A stretch of DNA of 64,000 nucleotides from AP-15 sp963703855 (lineage in GTDB: Bacteria > Pseudomonadota > Alphaproteobacteria > ATCC43930 > CGMCC-115725). The stretch is from contig CAVPFW010000018.1 of assembly GCA_963703855.1 (NCBI GenBank), forward strand, positions 1-64,000, given 5' to 3'. A program made the position numbers and the translations under genes. Numbering within the stretch: the first letter of the stretch is position 1; each line of letters starts with the position of its first letter. The notes beneath the pieces are model-generated. The model saw only the letters and a program-made list of their open reading frames with translations. It made no database searches and was not told the origin of the DNA. Below are positions 28,330-37,520 of the stretch, in pieces.

Positions 28330-29028
28330 TCAATGGCTGATTGCCGCTGTTGCCGGCACGATCCGGCCGTCCTCGATCGCGATCGTCCGGTCGCCGGCCG
28401 CGATCAGACGCTGGTCATGGGTGACGATGACGACGGCCCGCCCGTGCCGCCCGGCCAGATCGCGCAGCAGCCGGATGACTTGCCCGCCCGAGGCGCTGTC
28501 GAGCGAGGCGGTCGGCTCGTCGGCGAGGATCACCGCCGGCTCCAAGGCGAGCGCGCGCGCGACCGCGACACGCTGTTTTTCGCCGCCGCTCATTTGCCCC
28601 GGATATGCCCCGGTCCGGTTCGCCAGACCGACCTCGTCGAGCAGGGCGCGGCTGCGCCGCTCGGCGAGCCGGCCGCGAACTCGCCCGAGGTCCAGCGCCA
28701 CGGCGACGTTCTCCCACGCGTTCAAGGTCGGGATCAGATTATAGGCCTGGAACACAAAACCGAAAAAGGCCAGCCGCAAGCGCGCCAGCGCCTGGGGGGA
28801 CAGGCCGTCGATCGGCCGGCCATCGATCTCTACCGAGCCCGATGTCGGCCGCAGCAGGGCGCCGAGGACCTGCAGCAAAGTTGTCTTCCCGCTCCCCGAC
28901 GGGCCGATGATCAGCAGCGCCTCGCCGCGGTTCACCTCGATCGAGACGCCGTTCAATGCCCGCACCGCGGCCGCGCCCTCGCCGTAGATCATCCGAAGAT
29001 CCGCGGCGCTGACGACGGGATCGCTCAT
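28330..29028 (-). CDS. ABC transporter ATP-binding protein (DevA/MacB/LolD type)
   Basis: A 232-residue ATPase with Walker A GPSGSGKTTLL, the signature MSGGEKQRVAVARAL and Walker B VILADEPTASLDS, then an H-loop THDQRL. It belongs to the branch that serves FtsX-fold permeases (MacB, LolD, DevA). Its ATG overlaps the stop of the permease gene by 4 nt, implying coupled translation. In heterocyst-forming cyanobacteria the analogous DevBCA pump exports polyketide-derived glycolipids, so a polyketide product as cargo is a reasonable inference here. Confidence 0.92.
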   Translation of the reverse strand: MSDPVVSAADLRMIYGEGAAAVRALNGVSIEVNRGEALLIIGPSGSGKTTLLQVLGALLRPTSGSVEIDGRPIDGLSPQALARLRLAFFGFVFQAYNLIPTLNAWENVAVALDLGRVRGRLAERRSRALLDEVGLANRTGAYPGQMSGGEKQRVAVARALALEPAVILADEPTASLDSASGGQVIRLLRDLAGRHGRAVVIVTHDQRLIAAGDRTIAIEDGRIVPATAAISH

Positions 29029-30272
29029 CGAAACACGATCGCGGGATCGATGGTCTTGATCCGGCGGATCGCCGCCATGGAGGCGGCAGCGCACATGGCG
29101 AGGGTGACCAGCGCGATTGCGGCGGCGAGCCGCCACGGCAGCACCAACGACATGGTGCTGTCCGCCGCGGCCCGCACCACGATGGCGGCGACGGCGCCGC
29201 CGAGCATATAACCGAGCGCGCCGGCGATCAGCGCCTGCTTGACGACGATGGCGTCGAGATAGCTGTTCGAGGCTCCGATCGCGCGCAAGGTCGCGAATTC
29301 GCCCAGTCGCTCGACCGTCGCGGCGTAAAGCGTCTGGGCGACCACGATCAGGCCGACGGTCGCGCCCAGAACCGCGCCGAGGACCAGCGCCGCACCGGCC
29401 CCGGTGGTCAACAGCCAATAGCGCGCGGTCATCGCCGAGAACTGCGCCGCCGACAAGATGTCGGCCATCGGCAGGGCAGCCTGCAGCCCGCGCCGGATCT
29501 CCGCGTCGGCGCCGGCCGTTGCCGCGCGCACCAAGAGATAATGGGTCCGGCTGCGATCGAGACCGGTATAGTTCACCGCGCTCTCGAACGAGGTGAACAC
29601 ATAGGGCGATTGGGTGAAGGCGCGGATGCCCTCGGTCAGGCCGACAATTCGAGCGCGCCGTCCCGCGATCTCGACGCTCTGCCCGAGCGCGCCGACGCCG
29701 AGCTTTCCGGCATAGACGCGGTCGATCATGACGGTATCCGGCAGGCGAAGATCCGCGGCCGAGCCCGCGACCACATTCCAGGGGCCGCCGATCCCGCTGT
29801 TGAGATCGAACCCGACGATGATGACCGGCTCGGCGCGGCCGTCGGGCCGCCGCCATACCGCAAAGCGCACGATCAGCTTGTCGACGGCCTCGACGCCCTG
29901 AACCTCGAGCGCCTTGAACCGGCCTCGCTCGGGTATCGCGACCGACTGATCGACATTCGAGGTTCCGCGCGAAACGATCCAGAAATCGGCGCCGGCATGG
30001 TCGACGAGAGCGGCCGCGGTATCGGCAAAGCCGATCAGCAATCCCGACTGCACCGTCATCAGCACGACCGAAAACGCGATGCCGGCGAGCGTGACGATAA
30101 ACCGGACACGGTCGTGCGCGAGATTGCGCCAGGCGAGCCGCCCGGTCATCGACACCGCTGCCGGGAACAGCCGCCCAGTCGGAGGCCGGCCGCGAGCGGG
30201 CTCGGCAACCGCTCCGCTGCCCTCGAATCGGCTGCTTTCCGGTGTGTCGAGCCCTGGTGCGAGGTCGGCCAT
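29025..30272 (-). CDS. FtsX-like ABC transporter permease (DevC-like)
   Basis: About 415 residues: one N-terminal membrane helix (VTLAGIAFSVVLMTVQSGLLIGF), a large periplasmic domain, then three C-terminal helices (ALVLGAVLGATVGLIVVAQTL and following) including the VERLGEFATLRAIGAS segment typical of FtsX folds. An upstream in-frame ATG at 30305 lies within a dispersed 32-bp repeat and would add WINPTNPAQP, so I favour 30272 or 30152 (MTGRLAWRNLAHDRVRF). The gene follows the thioesterase by less than 50 nt on the same strand. Confidence 0.88.
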   Translation of the reverse strand: MADLAPGLDTPESSRFEGSGAVAEPARGRPPTGRLFPAAVSMTGRLAWRNLAHDRVRFIVTLAGIAFSVVLMTVQSGLLIGFADTAAALVDHAGADFWIVSRGTSNVDQSVAIPERGRFKALEVQGVEAVDKLIVRFAVWRRPDGRAEPVIIVGFDLNSGIGGPWNVVAGSAADLRLPDTVMIDRVYAGKLGVGALGQSVEIAGRRARIVGLTEGIRAFTQSPYVFTSFESAVNYTGLDRSRTHYLLVRAATAGADAEIRRGLQAALPMADILSAAQFSAMTARYWLLTTGAGAALVLGAVLGATVGLIVVAQTLYAATVERLGEFATLRAIGASNSYLDAIVVKQALIAGALGYMLGGAVAAIVVRAAADSTMSLVLPWRLAAAIALVTLAMCAAASMAAIRRIKTIDPAIVFR

Positions 30273-30278
30273 CGGCTG

Positions 30279-30310
30279 GGCAGGATTCGTCGGGTTGATC
30301 CACATTTCCG
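30279..30310. repeat. Dispersed 32-bp repeat, copy 1
   Basis: The same 32 bases occur again at 60009-60040 with one mismatch (GTCGGGTTG here, GTCGAGTTG there). The core is CAGGATTCGTC followed by TTGATCCACATTTCCG. This copy lies in the short gap between the thioesterase and permease genes, covering the doubtful upstream start of the permease. Its nature (REP remnant or binding site) is unknown. Confidence 0.7.
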
Positions 30311-30314
30311 GTGC

Positions 30315-30830
30315 TTAGGCGTTGTGGATCGCCCGGCCCGGCACCGCGGGGCCATAGGGAAGCAGTGCTGCGACCAGCGCTTCGGGGATCGCCGCCGCCA
30401 CCTTTTTGCCGCCGAGCAGCCGCATGCAGGCGATCTCCTGCTCGCCCAAGGCGGCGAGATCTTCGCCGCCGTCACGGCACCGCCAGTACTCGAAGCCGAG
30501 GGCAATGCGGTCGACGGTCAGCGAATTGAGGCGCATGTCGACGCGGACTTCATCGAAGGCGGTCAATTCGGCGACGTATTCGCACGAGCACTTGGTCGTG
30601 ACCAATGCCAGGCCTTGCGCCAGCTCGTCGAGCAGGCTCGGGGCGTTGTCGCGCAGAAACATTTCGCGGCAGCGTCCCTGCCATTCGAGGTGGTTGACGA
30701 AATACACGTTGCCGACGAGGTTGGTGTCGCCGAAGCCGACGACATGCCGATAGCTGTAGCTCGGGCGAGCCTCGCCCCGCCCGGCCGGCGCCGCCCGAGG
30801 CTCCGGCGTCGCGGCAGAGGGGTAGACCAC
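30315..30830 (-). CDS. tebC: Enediyne-type thioesterase (TebC/E10 family), possibly fused to the PKS
   Basis: A hot-dog-fold thioesterase domain with the wording of enediyne E10/TebC enzymes: YRHVVGFGDTNLVGNVYF, VNHLEWQGRCREMFLRD, KCSCEYVAELTAFDEV and FEYWRCRDGGEDLAALGEQ. In known pathways (SgcE10, CalE7, DynE7) it releases the polyene chain from the enediyne PKS. There is no stop between the PKS C-terminus and this domain in the same frame. The only clear internal start is a GTG at 30830 without a good ribosome site, so it may be a C-terminal fusion. The frame ends with TAG at 30315-30317. Confidence 0.85.
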   Translation of the reverse strand: MVYPSAATPEPRAAPAGRGEARPSYSYRHVVGFGDTNLVGNVYFVNHLEWQGRCREMFLRDNAPSLLDELAQGLALVTTKCSCEYVAELTAFDEVRVDMRLNSLTVDRIALGFEYWRCRDGGEDLAALGEQEIACMRLLGGKKVAAAIPEALVAALLPYGPAVPGRAIHNA

Positions 30831-33800
30831 TGCGAGCGGGGGCTGCCGGGTCGCGACCGCGACTGCGATCGGCCCGCTACCGGCGCAATCGAATGCCTCG
30901 ATCCGTGATGCGACGGCATAGGCGCCCGAAGCGAAGATTACCCAATCATCCTCGACGCGGTCTAACGTGAGCGGCGCCTGTCCGACCGCGGCTCCGGCCT
31001 TTGCCAATGCCTCGACGGCGGCCCACACGCGCGTCGCGGCACGGTCGAGAATTCCGCTCCGGTGCCGGCAGCCAGCTGCGCCAGCGCAAAACGTTCGCGA
31101 CCCAAGAGATCGCGCCATAGCGGGCCGGAGCGCGGCTCGACCGCTTCGAGATCGCATCCGACCGGGGCGGAGCCGGCGACGGCGAGGGAAAGCGTCCCGC
31201 AATGAGCCGCCGAGACATAGCCGGCCGCTTCCGGCTTGCCGTCTGCTTCCGGCTTGCCGTCCGGGCGGCGCAGGATGTGATGCCCGTCGCCGAGCGCCAG
31301 GGAGATGACGGCGGCGGTCGAGGGTGCCGCACCCGAATTGCCGCCGTCGGCGATGGCGACGCGAATGCCGCACGCGGGAAAGAGATCGTCGAGCCGTCGT
31401 TCAAGGAACGGCGCGGCGAGCGCCGCCGGCCAGATTTCCGGCAAGGGCAGCGCCTCGATCGCCTGCAGCGCCAACCCCTCCCATCGCTCGGTGAGGGTTC
31501 CGTCCTCGCTCCGGATCTCGACATCGAAGGTGAACCGGCCACCGTCGCGTCGCGTCTCTGTCGCATGCACGCTATATGTGCTGTCGGGCCGCAGCTCGCC
31601 GAGCTCGATGCGCTCGACCGCCACCGGCAGCACGCGGCGATGCGGGATGCACGCTTGCAGCGCGTGCAGCGCGGCATCGCGAACGCCCGGATCGCCGAGC
31701 ACCAGATCGTCGGCTTCGCGCGCCGGGAACCAGGGTTCGGCTCCGGCCGGCTCGATCCGGGCGACGCAGCCGCCGGCGGCGAGCCGGCTGTACCCGCCGA
31801 TGCGGCGGAAGCGCCCGGTATGAAACAGCAGGCGTCGGTAGAGCTCGGCGGGATCGAGGGCGAGCAATGGCCGGGTGTCGGGGCGGGCGCTCGCCCGGCT
31901 GCCGGGGCGGCCGTCGAACCGCGCCACCGCGCGGAAGTGGTCCGCCTGAAAACCGCTCGTTTCGCAGCGCAGCACAGTCTCGATCCGGTCGGGCGCGCGC
32001 GCCAGCGCGGCGACGCGCAGCCGGCATCCGCCGGGTGCAGGCGCCACCGGCTGGCGAAACTCCACGCCCTCGAGGAGCCGCGGCCGTCGCCCGCCGGCCA
32101 GTGCCGCGGCGGCCTGGACCATCGCCTCGAGGCCGAGCACGGCAGGCAGCAGCGGCGTCCCGCCCAGCGCATGCTCGGCCAGATAGGGATCGGTGGAGCC
32201 GGTGAGATCGGCCTCGGCGACGAGCTCGATGTCAGGATAGAACACCGGCACCCGTTCCAGGAACCGCAGCGCCGGCAGCTCGGGACGGACGAGATCGACT
32301 GTCGGGGGAGCGCCGAAGCGGCCGGCGACCACCGCCGCGGGGCGGATCGGGGCCTGCGCGACCAGCGCCTCGAACATCGCGGTCGCCTCGTCGACGGCGA
32401 GCGCCGCGACCCCGCGACGGGCCAGCGCCTCGATCGCGCCGAGCGTTTCGGCCATGCCGACACCCGACCACGCCGACCATTCGAGAACATGGCAATGGCA
32501 GGATTTGTGCTGTGCGGCGAATTCTTCGACAAAACGCCCGAGCCATTCATTGGCCAGCGCGTAATGGGCTTCGCCCGGCAGCCCGGTCCTGGCGATGATC
32601 GAGCCGAAGCCGACAAGGAGGCGAAGACGCTCGGGATCGAGCGCCGCGACCAGGTTGCGGACGCCGTCGACCTTGACTGCGACCGTGTCGCGGAACGCCG
32701 CCGGGTCGATCTGCATCAGCGGCGCCGGGCGGTTGATGCCGGCGGCGTGAATGAGCGCCGTGACCGGCCCGAGCGCCGCTTCCAACCCGGCGATCGCAAT
32801 ACCCACCGCGGCCGGTCGGTCACGTCGGCGCGCCGGTAGGCGGCGCGGATGCCGGCCGCCTCCAGTCGGGCGAGGCTCGCCCTCACCTCCGGCATATCGG
32901 CAGGCGAGCGTCCGAGCATGGCGACGCGCGCGCCGGTGCGGCGGGAGAGCGCCAGCACGCATTCGCAGCCGATGCCCTTGGCGCCGCCGCTGATCAGGAT
33001 GACGTCGTCCGCGCCGAGGAAATGCGCGGGCTCCCGAGCGGGCAGCACGCGCAGCACCGGAACCCGGCGCACGCCCGAGCTGTCGTAATATGCCTCGGCA
33101 TACCCGGGTTCCGCTCCCGCCGTCTCGGCCGCAAGCCAGGCCGCCGCCTGCGCGTGACCAAAGGGCAGGTCGACGACCCTGACCCGCAGGCGCGGGTCTT
33201 CGAGAGAGAGGCAGCGCGCGAACGCCGCCCCTCCGCCCCCGTGCTGAACGATCATCAGGCACGAGCCGGGGGCGCCGGCGAGCGCGGCCCGAGCGCCGCC
33301 GAGCAGCAAGGGCAAATGCTCGGGACCCGGCCGCTCGGGCAGGCAGATCGCCACGCCGTCCGCGGCGCCTTCGGCATTGCCGGCGAGCCGCTCCGCGATC
33401 GGATGCCCGGATGGCGCGAAGACCCGCCAGCTTCGCGGGCTGGCTTCGCCGGTGCGCCGGAGCGGTCTTTCCTCGAGTTCTGGGGCGAACACCCGCACCC
33501 ACCCGTCCACCCCTGCGGGAAAGCTGCCCGTATCCTCGGCCGGCAGCAGCGACCCGAGCCGGAGCGCCTCGGCGACTTCGCCCACCGTCGCCATGGCAAA
33601 ACTGGTCGGTGCTGCGGGCGGCGAAAGCCCGAGGCTGCGCGCCGCTTCGGCGACGAGCTGGCCGACCGCAATCGAGCTCAGGTGGAGGTCGCCGAGCAGG
33701 CGATGGCCGGGCTCGACCCTGTCGAGGGCGAGCTCGAGCCGCCGGGCGACGAGCGCGCGGACGATTTCGAGCGGGGTCTGCCGAGCGCTCGGCGCTTCGC

Positions 33801-36567
33801 TCGGGACCGGTCGCGGGGGCGGTGAGGGCTGGCGCGTCTGCGGGCCGGCGAGAGCCGGCGCCTCCTCGCACGGATTGGCGAGAAAGCGCCTGGGGCGGTC
33901 GAGGTCGAACGGGCGCACGAAATGCCCGTCGAACAGGGCTCCGATCCGCACCGGGGCGCCGAGCACGAAGGCGGCGCCGGCGGCGAGCAGCAGGCCGACG
34001 GCCGACTTGCCGCCGAGGTCGAGCGCGACGGCCGGCGGTTGCGCGAACCCGCCGGCGATCCTCGCGAGCCCGCGGCCGGGGCCGACCTCGATCATCAGAT
34101 CCGCCTCTGCCGCTGCCGCTGCGAGCGCGTCGGCAAAGCGCACCGGGGCGACGATCTGCGCGCCCAACAGGGCGGCGAGATCGGCATCGGGGTCGAGCCG
34201 CGCGCCGGTGACGGTGGAGAACACGGCGCGGCGCAGCGCTGCGGCTGGTTCGGCGCCGACGAGGCCGGCGACCCCCGGGGCGGCCGGCGCGACGAAGCGC
34301 GAGTGAAAGGCGTGCGACACGGCGAGGCGGTGCGCGAAAATGCCCGCCTGCTCGGCGCGCGCTAGAATCCCGGCGATGGCCGCCTCGGCGCCGGAGACGA
34401 CGCATTCGCCGGGCATGTTGTAACAAGCGATGACGGCGTCGTGCCCGTCGAGCAACGACTGCGCCGCCTGCGGCGAGCCGCCGATCAGCGCCATCGCGCC
34501 GCCGGGCAAGGATCGATCGGCCATGATCCGGCCGCGCCCTCGGGCCAGGCGCAGCACCCCGGCCATGTCCCAGGCGCCCGCCCAATGAAGCGCCGTCAGC
34601 TCGCCGAGGCTGTGCCCGACCGCGGCACTCCCGGCGATGCCGAGCTTGTCGAGGATCAGCAGCCCGGCGAGCGACGCGGTCACGATCGCGGGTTGCGCGA
34701 CCTCTGTCGCCGTCTCCTCGCAATCCGCAGCGAGGGCCGCGTCGGCATAGAGCGCATCCACTTCGGCGAAGCGGCGGCGCCACCACCCGCCGCCGAGCGC
34801 CGCGGGCGCCCCCTGGCCCGGGAACAGAAAGACGATGCGCGGCGCCGCTGCCTGCGCGCAGGCGATCCCGGCCTCGGCGTCGATCGCAGGCCCGGTCATG
34901 CTGTCGAGGCGGCGAGCGAGCAGCCGCAGCCGTTCGGCGAGCTCGCCCGGGCTCGTCGCGACCGCCATCGCCCGCTCGGCCGCCGGCTCCGCGCGCCGCG
35001 CCAATGCCGCCGCGGCATCCCCGAGCTCGGCGCGCGACAGGCTCGGCGCCAGGGCGGCGAGGGCTGCGACCTGCGCCTGCAGCGCGCTGCGCGTCTCTGC
35101 GGCAAACACGAACAGCTCGGCGTCCTGACCGCCGGCGAGCAGCCGGCGCTCCCTCGGGTCGAAGGCGGTGCGGCGCGACGATGCTGTGCCTTCGAGCGCG
35201 AGATGGAGGTTGATGCCGCCAAAGCCCATCGCGCTGACCCCGGCGCGCAGCGGCTGGTCGGCGGGCCACCGCCGGCTCTCCTGCGGCACCGCAACCATGT
35301 CGCCATGCTCCAGCACGGCCGGGTGCGGCTCTTCGCAGGCCGTCGCCGCCGGCACTATCTGCCGGTCGAGCGCCATTACCGCCTTGATCAGCCCGGCGAC
35401 CCCGGCAGCCGCCTTGGTATGGCCGATATTCGCCTTGATCGAGCCGATTGCCGCCGGAAAGCCCGCCCCGGCGGCGCGCCTGACCGCGGCGATGGCGGCG
35501 ATCTCGACCGGATCGCCGACCGCGGTTCCGGTGCCGTGCGCCTCGAACAGCGGCACCGTGCCGGCGTCGAAGCCGGCGAGCCGGTAGGCGCGCTCCAAGG
35601 CTGCGCTCTGCCCGGTCACCGTCGGGCGGGTCAGCCCGCCGCGGCCGTCGGTCGACATCCCCCAGCCGCGGATCTCGGCGCGGGCCCGGTGTCCGCCGTC
35701 GCGGGCGTCGGCCGCGCGCATCAGGACGACAAAGCCGCAGCCTTCGCCCGGCCAGAACCCGTCGGACCGGGCATCGAACACCCGCATCGCGCTGCGCGAC
35801 AGCGCGCCGTTGCGCGCGAAGCCGACCAGCTCGAACGGGTCGAGGCTGAGGTCGACGCCGCCGGCGAGCACGAGGTCGACCTCGCCGGCGATCAGCCGCA
35901 AACAGCCCGACGCGACGGCGAGCAAGGAGGAGGCGCAAGCGCCGTCGACCGTAAACCCGCCGCCGTGCAGGTCGTAGTGATTGCAGATCCGCCCGGCGAT
36001 CGTGTTCGACAGGGCGCCGGCGAGGCTCTCCTCGTCGGGCGGCGGAAACGGCTCCTTGTAGGCCTCTTCGAGCCGGTCGACGAAAGCCGTCCGGCGCGCC
36101 GGATCGAACCCTTCCGCGGCGAGGGCGGCCTCGACCCGCCGCCGCACATAGGGCCAGCGCAGCCGCATCAGTCCAGACCGGCTGAACTCGCCGGTCAATG
36201 TATTGCCGACGATGACCGCGGTCCGCTCGCGACGGTCGCCGCCATCCGGCAGGCCGGCATCGAGGAGCGCCTCGCCGGCCACGTCGAGCGCCAGCCAGTG
36301 GGTCAGATCGGCCGACGCGAAGGCTGAGGCGGGCACCCGGTGGCGCGCCCGGTCGAAGGCGTAGTTCTCCAGCAGCGCCGCCTCGATCGGATAGATCGCG
36401 TCCGGGTCGTCCATTCCGCGCGGCGCGTAATCGGCGAGGCGCAGGCGCTCCTCGGGCAGGCGGCGGAAGGCGCGGCGCCGGGCCAGCACGGTCTCCCACA
36501 GCGCCTCGGGCGTGTCGGCATCGGGGTAACGGCACGCCATTCCGACGATGGCGATGGCGGGAGCCAT
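30831..36567 (-). CDS. pksE: Enediyne-type iterative type I polyketide synthase (KS-AT-ACP-KR-DH-PPTase), two frameshifts
   Basis: About 1,910 residues once two single-base gaps are restored (near 32810 and 31050). KS: residues 1-460, with Cys211 (TVDGACASSLLA), His344 (EAHGTGTAVGDP) and His383 (NIGHTKAAAG); LTGEFSRSGLMRLRWPYVRR is characteristic of enediyne PKSs. AT: Ser653 in GHSLGELTALHWAGA and SHAFHS. ACP: LGDLHLSSIAVGQ near 960, of the enediyne type. KR: ISGGAKGIGCECVLAL near 1191 and HYALANEWL. DH: HALGGTPLLP (HxxxGxxxxP). C-terminal PPTase: VGCDLEAVEP and WAAVEALAK. All active residues are present. These enzymes make a linear C15 polyene. The start overlaps unbU closely (4-nt gap). Confidence 0.93.
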
Positions 36568-36571
36568 GGGG

Positions 36572-37519
36572 CTAGCCCGAGGTCGACGCGGCGGCCGCCG
36601 TCACCTCGGCGCGCTCGGTCGCGGCCCGCCATGCCGCGACCTGCATCAGCGCGCCGCGCGCCAGGGTGACGAGGGTCAACGCGAAAAACAGGCCGAAGAC
36701 GATATGGAGGCTGACAAGCAGCCCATAGGCGAGGGCGACCGAGGCTCCAAAGACGATCTGGGCGCGCCGGCCCGACGGCGTCGTGCCCGGGTCGGTCACC
36801 ATGTAGAAGGTGTAGAGCACGAAGGCGAGCCCGCTCATCGGCAGCAACGCCGCGGCCGGCGGCAGCCCGTGCCACCAGCTGCGCACCACCGCCTGAGCCA
36901 CGAAGCCGGCGAGCCAGGCCGAGATCAACGGGATGCGCTCGGTGAATTTGGTGTTCAGGAAACTGCCGGAGACCACGATCAGCAATGGCAGGATCACATC
37001 GAACGCGCCGCGCGCGTTCTCGGTGAACTGATAGGGCGGGGCGATCCCGACCCACGGGAACAGCAGCAGGGTGACCGAGATCCCGACATTCGACGGGTTC
37101 AGAAAATGGCGCCGCGGCCATTCGGCGATCGCCACGCCGGGGATCGCTATGGGCGCCCGGAACAATGTCTTCGACGCGATGGCGACGGCGACCGCAAAGG
37201 CCGTCACCCAGAAGCGTTCGTTCGGATAGAGCAGCATGCTGACCGCGAGCCCGGTGATGTGGGCCGACAGCAGGAACTCGGCGACGGCGCGCGGCGAGCC
37301 GAGAAACCGAGCCCGGCGCCGCTGCGCCCAGGCGTCGATCGCCTCGAGCGAGAGCTCCATCGTGTAGGCCACGGCCAGCGCCACGATCGGGTGCGCCCAG
37401 GCCTGCTCGAAACCGAGCACGGTGTGGCCGAGGATGTTGAGGACCGAGATCGCGATCGCAAAGCGCCACAAGCCGCCGATGCGCTTGTTGCGGTACCAGT
37501 TGTCGGGCGGTGTGCGCAT
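36572..37519 (-). CDS. unbU: UnbU/E5-family membrane protein of enediyne cassettes
   Basis: A 315-residue integral membrane protein with about eight hydrophobic segments. It matches UnbU (E5), one of three families of unknown function that always accompany the enediyne PKS: RFAIAISVLNILGHTVLGFE, HPIVALAVAYTMELSLEAID, LNPSNVGISVTLLLFPWVGI and FYMVTDPGTTPSGRRAQIVFG. Related sequences share the NPSN and TDPGTTP loops with RnfD/NqrB-like flavin-carrying subunits, so a redox or flavin-binding role has been considered; this is inference. It begins 1 nt after the unbV stop and ends 4 nt before the PKS start. Confidence 0.88.
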   Translation of the reverse strand: MRTPPDNWYRNKRIGGLWRFAIAISVLNILGHTVLGFEQAWAHPIVALAVAYTMELSLEAIDAWAQRRRARFLGSPRAVAEFLLSAHITGLAVSMLLYPNERFWVTAFAVAVAIASKTLFRAPIAIPGVAIAEWPRRHFLNPSNVGISVTLLLFPWVGIAPPYQFTENARGAFDVILPLLIVVSGSFLNTKFTERIPLISAWLAGFVAQAVVRSWWHGLPPAAALLPMSGLAFVLYTFYMVTDPGTTPSGRRAQIVFGASVALAYGLLVSLHIVFGLFFALTLVTLARGALMQVAAWRAATERAEVTAAAASTSG

Positions 37520-37520
37520 C

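Noticed and set aside
27210..30272. LolCDE lipoprotein exporter
   Set aside because: One permease plus an HlyD adaptor rather than two LolC/E permeases; the layout fits DevBCA/MacAB-type efflux.
30831..36567. Polyunsaturated fatty acid synthase or heterocyst glycolipid PKS
   Set aside because: Single ACP of LHLSSI type, C-terminal PPTase and company of UnbL/UnbV/UnbU and E10 favour the enediyne family.
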